Shown here: piece after piece, positions 50,730 through 61,336 of the stretch
How positions within the stretch are numbered: position 1 is the stretch's first letter
How the letters are laid out: the number at the start of each line of letters is the position of its first letter
NCBI GenBank assembly: GCA_016271365.2
Contig: CM028130.1
Coordinates: forward strand, 467,637,501 to 467,701,500
Length of the DNA: 64,000 bases
From: Neoceratodus forsteri
Lineage: Eukaryota > Chordata > Ceratodontiformes > Ceratodontidae
Direction of reading: 5' to 3'
Position numbers and translations under genes: made by a program
Notes under the pieces: model-generated
Databases searched by the model: none
The model's input: the letters and a program-made list of their open reading frames with translations, nothing else
What the model was told of the DNA's origin: nothing

Positions 50730-53700
50730 TGAATGTGTTCAGTGGCACTGGTGGGTAGGAGAACATTAAAGAGCAGTACAGAAGGCGCTTGGCAGTACTG
50801 GTGAGCAGAAGAACAACAAAGGACAGTACTGAAGGCATACTGTGGCACTGGTGAGCAGGAAAACAAAAGAGGACAGTACTGAAGGTGCTCAGTTGCACTG
50901 GTCAACAGGAGAACAATAGAGGACAGTACTAAATGCACTCAAGTGATACTTGTGAGCAGGAAAACAACAGAAAACAGCACAGAAGGTGCTCAGTGGCACT
51001 GGTCAGCAAGAGAATAACAGAGGACAGTACTGAAAGCATGCTGCCGCACTAGCAAGCAGGAGACAACAGAGGACACAAAGGAAGGTGCTTGATGGCACTG
51101 GTCAGCAGAACAACTGAGGACAGTACTGAAGGCATTCGGTGGCACTGGTGAGCAGGAGAACAACAGAGAACTGTACTGAAGGTGTTCGGTGACCTTGGTG
51201 AGCAGGATAACAACAGAGGACAGTACTGATGGTGCTCAGTGAATCTGGTGAACAGAAGAACAACAGAGGACAGTATTGAAGGTGCTCAGTGGCACTGGTA
51301 AGCAAAAGAATAACAGGACAGTACTGAAGACATGCAGTGGCACTGGCGAGCAGGAAAACAACAGAGGACAATACTGAAGGTGCTCGGAAACACTGGTCAG
51401 CAGAACAACAGAGGACAGTACTGAAGGCGTTTGGTGGCACTGATCAGCAGGAGAACAACAGAAGACAGAACTAAAGACATTCAGTGGCACTGGTGAGCAG
51501 GAGAACAACAGAGAACAGTACTGAAGGCACTCAGTGACACTGGTCAGCAGAACAACAGCAGATTGTACTCAAGGCACTCAGCAGTACTGGTGAGCGAGAG
51601 AACAACAGAGCACAGTACAGGATGCATTCCACAACACTGGTCAGCAGAACAACAGAGGACAGTACTGAAGGTGGTTGATGGCACTGGTGAACAGAAGAAC
51701 AACAGAGGACAGTACTGAACGCACTTGGTGGCTCTGGTGAACAGGAGAACAAAATTGATCAGTACTGAAGTTGCTTGGTGACCCTGGTGAACAGGAGAAC
51801 AACAGAGGTCAGTGCTGAAGGAGCTCGGTGGCACTGGTGAACAGAAGAACAACAGTGGACAGTACTAAGGGTGCTCTGTGTCACTGATCAGCAGAAGAAC
51901 AAAAGAGGACAGTACTGAAGGCGCTCAGTGGCATTGGTCAGCAAGAGAATTACAGAGGACAGTACTGAAGGCATGCAGTGGCACTGGCACACAGGAGAAC
52001 AACAGAGGACAGTACTGAAGGCATTTGGTGGCACTGATCAGCAGGAGAACAACAGAAAACAGAACTAAATCCTTTCAGAGGCACTAGTGAGCAGAACAAC
52101 AGTGAGCAGTACTGAAGGCACTCGGTGGCACTGGTCAGCAGAACAACAGCAGACAGTACTGAAAGCGCTCAGCGGTACTGGCAAGCAGGAAAACAACAGA
52201 GGACAGTACTGAAAGTGTGCAGTGGTACTGGTGAGTGAGAGAAAAACAGAGGACAGTACTGGAGGCACTCAGTAGCACTGGTCAGCAGAACAGCAGAGGA
52301 TTGTACTGAAGGAGTTCAGTGGTACTGGTGAGCAGGAGAAAAACAGAGGACAGTACTGAAGGCGCACAGTGGTACCGGTCAGCAAGAGAATAACATAGGA
52401 AAGTACTGAAGGTGTTCGGTGGCACTGATCAGCAGGAGAACAACAGATGACAGAACTAAAGCCATTCAGTTTCGCTGGTCAGCAGAACAACAGAGAACAG
52501 TACTTAATTAAGGCACTCAGTGGCACTGGTCAGCAGAACAACAGAGGACAGTACTGAAGGCACTCAGCGGTACTGGTGAGCAGAAGAACAACAGAGAACA
52601 GTACTGAAGGTGTTCAGTGGTACTGGTGAGCAGGAGAATAACAGAGGACAGTACTGAAGTTGCTCAGTAGCACTGGTCAGCAGATCAACAGAGGACAGTA
52701 CTGAAGGCATTCGGTGGCACTGGTGAGCAGGAGAAAAACAGAAGACAGTACTGAAGCTGCTCGGTGGCACTGGAGAGCAGGATAGTAATGAAGGTGCCTC
52801 GGGGCCCTGATCAGCAGGAGAACAACAGAGGACAGAACTGATGGTGTTCGGTGGCGCTGGTGAGCAGGAGAAAAACAGAGGACAGTACTGAAGGTGCACA
52901 GCAGTACTGGTCAGCAAGAGAATATTAGGACAATACTGAAGGTGTTCAGTGGCACTGATCAGCAGGAGAACATCAGAGGACAGTACTGAAGGCATGCAGT
53001 GGCAGTGGTGAGCAGCAGAACAATGGGACAGTACTGAAGGCGCTCAGTGGCACTAGTCAGCAGAACAACAGAGGACAGTACTGAAGGTGTTCGGTGGCAC
53101 TGATGAACAGGAGAACAACAAAGAATAGTACTGAAGGTGCTTGGAAGCCCTGGTCAGCAGGAGAACAACAGAGGACAGTACTGAAGGCGCTCAGTGGCAC
53201 TGGTCAGCAGGAGAACAACAGAGGACAGTACTGAAGGTGTTCAGTGGCACTGGTCAGCAGGAGAAAAATAGAGGACAGTACTGAAAGCACTCTGCAGTAC
53301 TGGTGAGCAGGAGAACAAGAGAAGACAGTACTGAAGTTGCTCGGAGGCATTGGTTAGCAGGAGAACAACAGAGAACAATACTGAAGGTACTCAGTGGCCC
53401 TGGTCAGCAGGGGAACAACACAGGACAGTACTGAAGACATTCGGTGGCACTGGTCAGTAGGAGAACATCAGAGGACAGTCCTGAATGTGTTCAGTGGCAC
53501 TGGTGGGTAGGAGAACATTAAAAAGCAGTACGGAAGGTGCTCGGCAGTACTGGTGAGCAGAAGAACAACAGAGGATCGTACTGAAGGTGCTCAGTGGCAC
53601 TGGTAAGCAAGAGAATAACAGGACAGTACTGAAGGCGCACTGTGGCACTGGTGAGCAGGAGAAAAAAGAGGACAGTACTGAAGGTGCTCAGTTGCACTGT

Positions 53701-54550
53701 TCTGCAGGAGAACAACAGAGGACAGTACTGAATGCACTCAGTGATACTTGTGAGCAGGAAAACAACAGAAGACAGCACAGAAGGTGCTCAGTGGCACTGG
53801 TCAGCAAGAGAATAACAGAGGACAGTACTGAAGGCATATTGTGGCACTGGCAAGCAGGAGAACAACAGAGGACACAAAGGAAGTTGCTTGATGGCACTGG
53901 TCAGCAGAACAACTGAGGACAGTACTGAAGGCATTTGGTGGCACTGGTGAACAGGTGAACAACAGAGGACAGTACTGAAGGCACTAGGTGGTACTGGTGA
54001 GCAGAAGAACAACTGAGAACTGTACTGAAGGTGCTCGGTGACCCTGGTGAACAGGAGAACAACAGAGGACAGTCCTGAATGTGTTCAGTGGCACTAGTGG
54101 GTAGGAGAACATTAAAGAGCAGTACAGAAGGTGCTCGGCAGTACTGGTGAGCAGAAGAACAACAGAGGATAGTACTGAAGGTGCTCAGTGGCACTGGTAA
54201 GCAAGAGAATAACAGGACAGTACTGAAGGCATGCAGTGGCACTGGCGAGCAGGAGAACAACAGAGGACAGTATTGAAGGTCCTCGGTAACTGGTCAGCAG
54301 AACAACAGAGGACAGTACTGAAGGCGTTCGGTGGCACTGATCAGCAGGAGAACAACAGAAGACAGAACTGAAGACATTCGGTGGCACTGGTGAGCAGGAG
54401 AACAACAGAGAACAGTACTGAAGGCACTCAGTGACTCTGGTCAGCAGAACAACAGCAGACAGTACTGAAAGCACTTAGCGGTACTGGTGAGCGAGAGAAC
54501 AACAGAGCACAGTACAGGAAGCACTCAACAGCACTGGTCAGCAGAACAAC
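50730..54550. repeat. Dispersed higher-order duplication in block 3, 2.8-2.9 kb spacing
   Basis: AGTGATACTTGTGAGCAGG at 50942 recurs at 53740 (offset 2798). Similarity continues through the rare words GACACAAAGGAAG and GAACAACTGAGG. Units at about 51290-51640 likewise match about 54180-54545, including GAGCGAGAGAACAACAGAGC and GTACAGGA variants, at a slightly larger offset. Small gains and losses of units account for the changing offset. It shows block duplication of roughly one kilobase or more. Confidence 0.8.
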
Positions 54551-56140
54551 AGAAGACAGTACTGAAGGTGCTCGGTCTCACTGTTGAGCAGAAGAACAAC
54601 AGAGGATAGTACGGAAGGTGCTTGGAGGCCCTGATCAGCAGGAGAACAACAGAGGATAGAACCGAAGGTGCTTGGATGCACTGATCAGCAGGAGAACAAT
54701 AGAGGACAGTACTGAAGGTGCACAGCAGTACTGGTGAGCAGGCGAGCAACAGAAGACAGTACTAAAGGTATTCAGCAGTACTGGTGAGCAGGACAACAAG
54801 AGAGGACAGTACTGAAGGCACTCAGTGGCACTGGTCAGCAGGGGAGCAACATAGGACAATACTGAAGGCACTTGGTGACATTGGTCAGCAGGAGAACAAC
54901 AGAGGACAAAACTAAAGGCATAAAGCAGTACTGGTGAGCAGGAGAGCAAGAGAGGACAGTACTGAAAGTGCTCGATGGCATTGGCCAGCAGGATAACAAC
55001 AGAGAACAGGCACTCAGTTCTGAAGGCACTCAGTGGCACTGGTTTGGACAGTACTGAAGGCACTCTGTGACATTGATCATCAGGAGAACAACAGAGGACA
55101 GTACTGCAGGTGCTCGGTGGCACTGGGCAGCTGGAGTAAAACAGAGGACAATATTGAAGGTGCTCGGTGGCTGAAGATGTTTGGTGGCTCCGGTGAGTAG
55201 GAGAACATTAGGGAGCAGTGCTGAAGGTGCTCAGCAGTACTGGTGAGCAGAAGAATAACAAAGGACAGCACTGAAGGCATTCAGTGACACTGGTGAGCAG
55301 GAGAAAAAAGAGGACAGTACGGAAGGTGCTCAGTGGGTAATGGTGAGTAGGAGAACAACAGAGGATAGTGCTGAAGCTGCTCAGTTGCACTGGTCAGCAG
55401 GAGAACAACAGGACAGTACTGAAGGTGTTTGGTGGCACTGGTCAGCAGGAGAACAAAAGAGGACAATACTGAAGGCACTCAGTGGCACTGGCAAGCAGGA
55501 GAACAACAGAGGACACAAGTGAAGGTGCTCAATGGCACTGGTCAGCAGAACAACAGAGGGCAGTCCTAAAGGCATTCGGTGGCACAGGTGAAAAGGAAAA
55601 CAACAGAGGACAGTACTGAAGGCACTTGGTGGCTCTGGTGAACAGGAGAACAAAATCGATCAGTACTGAAGTTGCTTGGTGACCCTGGTGAACAGGAGAA
55701 CAACAGAGGTCAGTGCTGAAGGTGCTCGGTGGCACTGGTGAACAGAAGAACAACAGTGGACAGTACTACAGGTGCTCTGTGTCAGTGATCAGCAGAAGAA
55801 CAAAAGAGGACAGTACTGAAGGCACTCAGTGGCACTGGTCAGCAAGAGAATTACAGAGGACAGTACTGAAGGCATGCAGTGGCACTGGCACACAGGAGAA
55901 CAACAGAGGACAGTACTGAAGGCATTCTGTGGCACTGATCAGCAGGAGAACAACAGAAAACAGAACTAAATCCTTTCGGTGGCACTGGTGAGCAGAACAA
56001 CAGTGAACAGTACTGAAGGCACTCGGTGGCACTGGTCAGCAGAACAACAGCAGACTACTGAAGGCACTCAGCGGTACTGGCAAGAAGGAAAACAACAGAG
56101 GACAGTACTGAAAGTGTGCAGTGATACTGGTGAGCAGGAG
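51700..56140. repeat. Second block duplication in block 3, about 3.9 kb spacing
   Basis: About 51715-52240 and 55615-56135 share an ordered set of uncommon units: GGTGGCTCTGGTGAACAGG, AAAATTGATCAG/AAAATCGATCAG, GTTGCTTGGTGACCCTGG, GCACTGGCACACAGGAG, and CTAAATCCTTTC. Differences are scattered single bases and one short deletion. The array ends soon after the right copy, so the last part of the array is itself a duplicate of an internal part. Confidence 0.85.
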
Positions 56141-56310
56141 AACAACAGAGGACAGTACTGAAGGTGCACAGTGGTACTGGTCAGCAAGAGAATAACATAG
56201 GAAAGCACTGAAGGCGTTCGGTGGCACTGATCAGCAGGAGAACTACAGAGGACAGTACTGAAGGTGTTCGGTGGCAGTGGTGGATAGGAGAACAACAGAG
56301 GACGTACTGA

Positions 56311-56880
56311 GGGCCCAGAGGGAAGTGAAGTGTTCAAATAGTCACTATATGGTGTTATTTCAGTGTTACAGTAGCAGTGTACACTTCCTGCACACTTCAT
56401 TTTATAATGCAGTCCATCAGTGTTTAATCAGTGCATCTTCAGGTCTCTTTTGGTGTACATGCAGTGCTGATACAGTGTGTGTGAATTATGTTAATTAGCA
56501 CTGCAGTCACACTGCAGAAGTACTGCAATTAACAGCGTTTTGTCATCAACACTGCCTGAAGCAGTGTTCTGTCAGCAACACTGCCTTAAGCAGTTTTGCA
56601 CTGCTTTTTCAGTGTGTGCGAATTATGTTAATTAGCACTGTAATCACACTACAAAAGTACTGCAATTAGCAGTGTTTGTCATCAACACTGCCTGAAGCAG
56701 TGTTGGTGTAGCAATACTGGCAGAAGCAGTGTGTCAGCAACACTTGCATTGCTTTTTCAGTGTGTGCGAATTATGTTAATTAGCACTGCATCAACACCTG
56801 TAGTGCACTTCAGTGTGCAGTGTGATTTTAGTAGCACTCCTGTCAGCAGTGTTGTAGTTCTGTTTCAGTGTTTTAGGCTG
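56311..56880 (+). repeat. 137-148-bp imperfect repeat next to the array's right end
   Basis: CAGTGTGTGTGAATTATG at 56473 recurs as CAGTGTGTGCGAATTATG at 56610 and 56758, each followed by TTAATTAGCACTG. The first two copies continue through TCACACT and AGTACTGCAATTA into CATCAACACTGCCTGAAGCAG. Offsets are 137 and 148 bp; the third copy soon diverges. The region is dominated by CACTG/CAGTG words and is not the 50-bp unit, although both share AGTACTG and GCACTG words. Confidence 0.8.
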
Positions 56881-57425
56881 CATTAAAGATGGTGTTGCAT
56901 AAAATTCAGCAAAAACAAAACAGTATTGATTTGCAAGTATCTGCAACCTCAGCAGAGGAAGCTTTGCTCAAGGGTTCCTGAGTGAGAAAGTCGTCTGTGA
57001 ATTCCAAAGAAGATGGAGATCTTGGGGGCTATGTCTATAGGAGCTACTAAAGTCTGTTAACCCACGTTTGACTCAAAGTCACAAGGAAGGGGGTGGACGT
57101 TTAGTTAAAGGAATGACCAACAATCATTCTGGTTTGCCGAAAATGGTATGGAAGCCTCCCTGATATGCAGGTCCTCATCAGTATTTCCAGGTTTATCTTC
57201 AAAAGGAGAAGAGAGCCTCTTTGGACTGGGGAGCACATGCACGGTGTGGAAAATTATTTTTGGTATCAAGGGGCTGTTCGAGTGAAGTGTGTGTGTATAT
57301 ATATCTATATCTATAATGGGATTATCAATCGCATTGAACAAACACCATTAGGTGACTGTACATATATCGGAGTGCAACCACACACCTGCACTTTTACTCC
57401 CCTCCAAAACAATTTTGCCATTTTT
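56881..57425. other. Unassigned sequence, no recognised gene
   Basis: Only short open frames occur (78-87 residues, on opposite strands and overlapping). I see no domain, RNA gene or element end apart from a short TATATATCTATATC stretch near 57295. Confidence 0.5.
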
Positions 57426-57585
57426 TAAGATAGATAACCCATTGTGTGGTGTGTGGAAGCGCAGTGATATACACACGGCTTGGGTGGCTGATGCACTCGG
57501 CCTGCGGCCTCGTGTGTAACAACACACACCAAGGTGTGCGTACATCAGAGCGTGACCGCACACCCTACAGTGGGTTATCTATTAC
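57426..57585. repeat. Fold-back sequence, MITE-like, about 160 bp
   Basis: GATAGATAACCCATTGTGTG at 57428 is the near complement of the right end CACCCTACAGTGGGTTATCTATT (57561-57583). Pairing continues inward for about 60 bp with mismatches: GGTGTGTGG with CCGCACACC, and ACACGGCTTGG with CCAAGGTGTGCG. The centre lies near GGCCTGCGGCC at 57500. It could be a small fold-back transposon. A TATCT/AGATA-type end duplication is not clear. Confidence 0.7.
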
Positions 57586-57622
57586 ACACACACACACACA
57601 CATACATATATATATATATGAG
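57583..57622. repeat. CA/TA microsatellite
   Basis: About ten CA steps are followed by CATACA and about seven TA steps. It directly abuts the right arm of the fold-back. Confidence 0.9.
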
Positions 57623-58384
57623 ACAGTACTTGTTGCAAAACAAAAACACTACATTAATGCAGGCATTAGAATGCAAAGCACACAAAGCTAGAAAACGAAA
57701 AACAGGGTTTGAGCCTCACGAGTCTTGGCAAATCAGTTGTGTGGTGTTCCCTGGAGTTCTCAACCTTGATGCCCATCCCATACCCCCCAGCCCATAGCCT
57801 CCTTTCTAAAGCACAAGGTAGAGCTCCAACCCAGTGCTTCCCATAGCAGCCATTCGTACCTGTAAAACAAGAACAGCAATGGGCTCACAAAGGATCTGCA
57901 GCTCGTTATGAACTATTATATGACAAACAATGTAGGGTAAACAAAAAAACAATACTTATCTGATACATATGGTCAGGGTCCTCCTACTCCCAGTCAATGT
58001 CCTGTCAGATCTGTAGATATAAAAGGGAAAATGGGTCAGTATGAAAAATAAAAATACTGATCAGCTGGATCAGTTGGGAAGGCTCTGTAGAGGTTAAAAT
58101 AAAAAAGTGGGTTGAGTGGGGAAGATACCAGACCTGTACCACACCATCAACCTGACTTTTAGAATGGACTCAGTCACTCAGGGGATGTCATGGTTGGGGG
58201 ACGGAGGAAGACTCCTTGCCCGTGCCCCTGGAACTGATCTTTTTGGGGGGTAGGTCGTCATGTTGCTCCACACATCAACCAACACAGGGTAAAATAAAGA
58301 TACCAAGGAACAGATATTCAAGGCACAATGAATGCTTCCCTGGTGGTGTAGTGGATCCCCCCTCCCTTTTCCCAATCTGCCTGT
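57623..58384. other. Unassigned sequence, no recognised gene
   Basis: No coding motif, RNA gene or element terminus was recognised. Short open frames on both strands have no domain. The right boundary is where the LINE 3' tail on the minus strand begins. Confidence 0.5.
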
Positions 58385-58860
58385 AGAATGCATAGGAACA
58401 TGTGATGACAGAAAGGGACCACAAGCCATCTAGTCTGCCCAGTTTGCCTAGATGTCCACTAGGCCTTTTCTGTAGTTCCGCCCCATGCCAGTTGCCCTCT
58501 GTGCTTATCCCATGCCCTCGTGAACCCTCCCACCATTTTCCTCAGCAGCCCATTCCAGTTGTCCACCACCCTCTCAGTGAAGAAGTACTTCCTAATCCTT
58601 CCTCTAAGTCCCCTTCCCCAAACCGATTTGGAATTTCTAACTACCATCCATTGCAGTATAGCACACCACAGCAGGCCAACTGTGACCATCTCTAGGCAGA
58701 TATACGCAGACACAACCAGTCCCAGAACTCCCTTCAGCTGGCAACAGGCAACAGAAGTTCCAATAGCCTCCAGTGCACATTTGAGCCTACACAATCTCTT
58801 ATCCGATGCTTTCCAATTCTGTTCTTCTCCAGGGGATAAGTCAGTCCATGACAGAACTTA
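58385..58860 (-). mobile_element. LINE 3' end: reverse-transcriptase C-terminal tail and 3' UTR
   Basis: Read on the minus strand, about 58794-58459 encodes a segment with RIRKYFFTERVVDNWNGL, the conserved tail at the C-terminus of CR1-like and Jockey-clade LINE proteins (pattern FFTxRVVxxWNxLP). Stop codons lie close by. Downstream on that strand comes a 3' tail, CTGGGCAGACTAGATGG (complement of about 58423-58439), ending near 58385 in CCTATGCATTCTA. This is typical of 5'-truncated vertebrate LINE copies. Its RT core is not present here, so it is truncated. The exact left limit is uncertain. Confidence 0.7.
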
Positions 58861-59115
58861 GCCCAGGGAGTTCAGTGGGGCCAGTAAACCAAAGATGAGA
58901 GCCTATATAAACTCTTAACATGCAGTATAGGACAATCTCCCACAGCAAAGGACTCCAGGATCTGCTGCAAATGAAGCTGTCAGTGCAGAATCAAGCAAAA
59001 TCAGTTCATCATAATCCACTACACTACAGCACACAGCAGGCAAACCAAAATGTTTCCACATGCAAAATGCACATTAGCACCACACCCACACTTGTGTGGG
59101 ACCCTTGACACAAGC
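58861..59115. other. Unassigned spacer between LINE fragments
   Basis: No gene was recognised. TCCACTACACTACAGCACAC near 59016 resembles TCCATTGCAGTATAGCACAC at 58647 inside the LINE 3' fragment, followed in both cases by a GCAGG word, suggesting a small diverged duplication. Confidence 0.4.
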
Positions 59116-60165
59116 CAGCCAGTGGGTATTGTGGTAAGAAGGGACAAAACCTTTTACATGCGCAGGTACATCAGGGAGAAAAGGAAGGCAAGGGGAGATA
59201 TTGAGTGTCTGAAAAGGGTGGATGGAGGGAAGGTAAAAGATGACCGCCAAAAAGCAGAAATACTGAACAAATACTCTGTTCGGTTTTACAAAGGAGGGGG
59301 CAGGAAATGGGCCAGCATTAATAAGGATGGAGAGATCATAGAAAAGGACACAGCTCCCTTTGCAAAATAAAGGATCCGCATGGAACTGGCAGCAATAAGG
59401 CTATGAGCCAGAGAGATGAACCCCTGGACACTGAGGGAGCTAAGGGAGGTGTTAGTAGGGCCTCCGACTACCCTGTTCACCCTGTCTTTGTAAACTGGTG
59501 ACATGCCCAGGGATTGGAGAAGGGATGATATGGTCCCACTATACAAAAGTGTTAACAGGGAGGATGCAGGAACTACATACTGGTCAGTCTGACCACAACA
59601 GTGGGAAAAGTAATGGGAATACTGCTGAAGGAAAGAATAGTGGAGCACCTGGTTGTCAATGGTCTAGAGGGGAAGTGGGGGAAGGGAACATTGTTTAACC
59701 AGGAGTAGCACACTAAGCTGAAGCTTGTTTCCAGATGCGACCTGGAGTACAAGGAAGTTAAGTAACTTGCTCAGAATCACGCAGTATGCACTTAGACGGC
59801 TGTTGGATTCAAACCCAGGTCTCCAGATCTGTAGCTCAGAGCCTTTACCCAATAGTTTGGTTTTATGGGGGAGAGGTTGTGCCCGACAAAACTTAACTGA
59901 GTTTTTTGACTGGCTAACAAGGAAGGTGGATGGAGGAGGATGTGGCCTACCCAGATTTCAGCAATGCCTTTGACACTTTGCCACATAGAAGGCTGGTAAA
60001 TGAGCTGGAAGGCTTAGGGGTGGAACAGAAAATAAAGTGGGTGGAGAACTGGTTCAAAGACTGAAACCAGAGGGTGGTGGTAAGGCAAATGGGGTGCATT
60101 CCAAGGTGGCAGTGGTGTGCCACAGGGGTCGGTGCTGGGACCCATCCTTTTTTAATATCTTTAGC
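59116..60165 (+). pseudogene. CR1-like LINE ORF2 fragment (reverse transcriptase, decayed)
   Basis: Plus-strand translation over several frames gives FYMRRYIREKRKARGDIE (about 59152), the region just N-terminal of the RT. It is followed by DWRRDDMVPLYKSVN (about 59511), corresponding to RT block 0-1, and FFDWLTRKVDGG (about 59908). RT block A is AYLDFSNAFDTLPHRRL in shape (about 59945-59995, Asp of the catalytic triad present), then VENWFKD and finally GVPQGSVLGP-like sequence (about 60114-60145). Stops and frameshifts occur throughout. The element is interrupted at 59707-59843 by a SINE core and ends at about 60165, before the catalytic DD block, where another LINE's 5' end starts. Such proteins copy LINE RNA into DNA at the target site; this copy cannot. 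Confidence 0.85.
59694..59856 (-). mobile_element. MIR/CORE-type SINE core inserted in the LINE RT
   Basis: The plus strand shows GAAGTTAAGTAACTTGCTCA, then ATCACGCAGT and TTGGATTCAAACCCAGGTCT, the complement of the conserved CORE of MIR-type SINEs. The insert (about 59707-59843) splits the LINE reading between an AACCAG and a GTTTTATGGGG codon run. The flanks TTTAACCAGGAGT (59694-59706) and TTTACCCAATAGT (59844-59856) look like a 13-bp target duplication with three mismatches. The tRNA-like head is not evident. CORE-SINEs are widespread in vertebrates, so this mainly supports a vertebrate source. Confidence 0.8.
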
Positions 60166-60172
60166 AACGATT

Positions 60173-60560
60173 AGCCCAGTTCCAATCAGGGGAGGAGAGC
60201 TGTTCTTTCCAGACCGGGGTTTGTCGCTGGAAGTGGTCTGGGCAGGCATTCTGGGGCTGCATTGGCAGTGGAGAGGATGGATCACATTGGTGATCGACAA
60301 GGAAGCTCTTGTTGGCAGGACAGGCCATGTATACGGGTCCACACCGCCACACTTTGCAAGTCAGCCACTAGGAGGAGCGCCAATCAGTGAATAGGGTATG
60401 AACCTTTGACTGTGTGACTGGGCCATTAAATGCAAATAGTCCAGTCGCAATCAGAGGAGGAGAGCTGTTCTTTGTTTCACACCACCCACCCTGGCCCCGA
60501 CCGCTATTAAATGGTCGGTGAGGGAGGAGCTTTGAAGGAGGACAACTCTATATTGGGTGA
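60173..60560 (+). repeat. Two 264-bp 5' monomers of the LINE
   Basis: AGCCCAGTTCCAATCAGGGG followed by AGGAGAGCTGTTCTTT at 60173 recurs as AGTCCAGTCGCAATCAGAGG, AGGAGAGCTGTTCTTT at 60437. The second copy diverges after about 45 bp. Repeated 5' monomers are characteristic of promoter regions of some LINEs; a promoter role here is inference. Confidence 0.65.
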
Positions 60561-61336
60561 ACTGGAACACTAGGAAGCTGGATTGTTATTGATTGGGGGA
60601 AAGGGGTCCTGTACACTGTACAGCTTGGGCAACACTGACTACTACCAGGAAGGGGCATAATGAAGCAGACTGTATAAATGACTGTGTATGCCAACTACAT
60701 CTGAGGGAGTAGGCAAACTGTGTGTGAATTGATTACTGCTAGGGCCTCTGAGCTGGCTAGTGTTGTGATGGGCTAATTTTGCTTGTGAACTGTCTACTGC
60801 TAGGGCTAGAAAACTGGCTACTGTCAAGAAAGAGGGGCAAACTGCTGTAATCTGAGGGGGCAAACTGCTTGGGTTTTAGTGCAACACTGACTGAGTTATT
60901 TCTGTTAGAGGGCCACACTGGTCACCTAAAATGAGGGTAGTCTTGGGGGTGGCCAAAGCAGGCACCTTCGGTAGAGTGATTGGGTGTACAGGGTGCGGGG
61001 CGGCAATAATATTAAATTGAGCAAGGAGGTTCAGAGGGTGCCCAGTGTGTTTTCAGTTGGCAGGTCTTAGAGAGGAACTAGAGGGGATCAGAAGGCAGCT
61101 GGAAGGTGGGAGGGGTGGGGAGGAAAGGTGTGGAAAGGACCTCATGAGAGTACATGAGGCCAATATGGCATAACCCAGGGAACAGGTAGACAAGGATCAT
61201 ATGGTTACTCAGAAGGGGTGGGGCACGAAGCAAGCAATGTATGGAAATCACTTTATACGGAGGTGGCTGACCAGAAGGAGGGGGGACAGGAGAGAGCAAG
61301 TCGGGGGTAAGCATCACACTTACTAATCGATTCACC
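60561..61336 (+). other. LINE 5' leader, no intact frame
   Basis: This stretch has repeated AACTG and ACTGCTAGGGC words (about 60745 and 60793) and a GGGGCAAACTGCT pair (about 60833 and 60857). Plus-strand stops are frequent. Its position between the 5' monomers and the ORF1 remnant suggests untranslated leader. Confidence 0.5.

Larger units (their letters stand above)
37372..56310. repeat. 50-bp minisatellite array, block 3
   Basis: This is the longest uninterrupted block, about 378 units by length, with the same unit and orientation as blocks 1 and 2. Adjacent near-perfect doublets occur, for example around 37840-37935 (AGGAGAGCCACAGAGG twice, 50 bp apart) and 43185-43275 (TGGTCTGCAAGAGAA twice). 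Larger duplications lie at 50.7-56.1 kb. The last recognisable unit ends with GGATAGGAGAACAACAGAGG near 56305, after which the sequence changes abruptly to non-array DNA. Confidence 0.97.

Noticed and set aside
53587..53916. Plus-strand frames such as the 109-residue SRRTTEDSTEG/WHWSAGEQQ type
   Set aside because: The same repeat effect on the other strand; TGA in TACTGAAGG ends most of them.
2922..56310. CRISPR array
   Set aside because: No constant repeat with unique spacers; the whole unit is repeated, and the context is vertebrate transposons.
2922..56310. Centromeric satellite with a CENP-B box
   Set aside because: The NTTCGNNNNANNCGGGN pattern was not seen in the unit, and 50 bp is short for a typical centromeric monomer. 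Centromere location cannot be judged from sequence alone.
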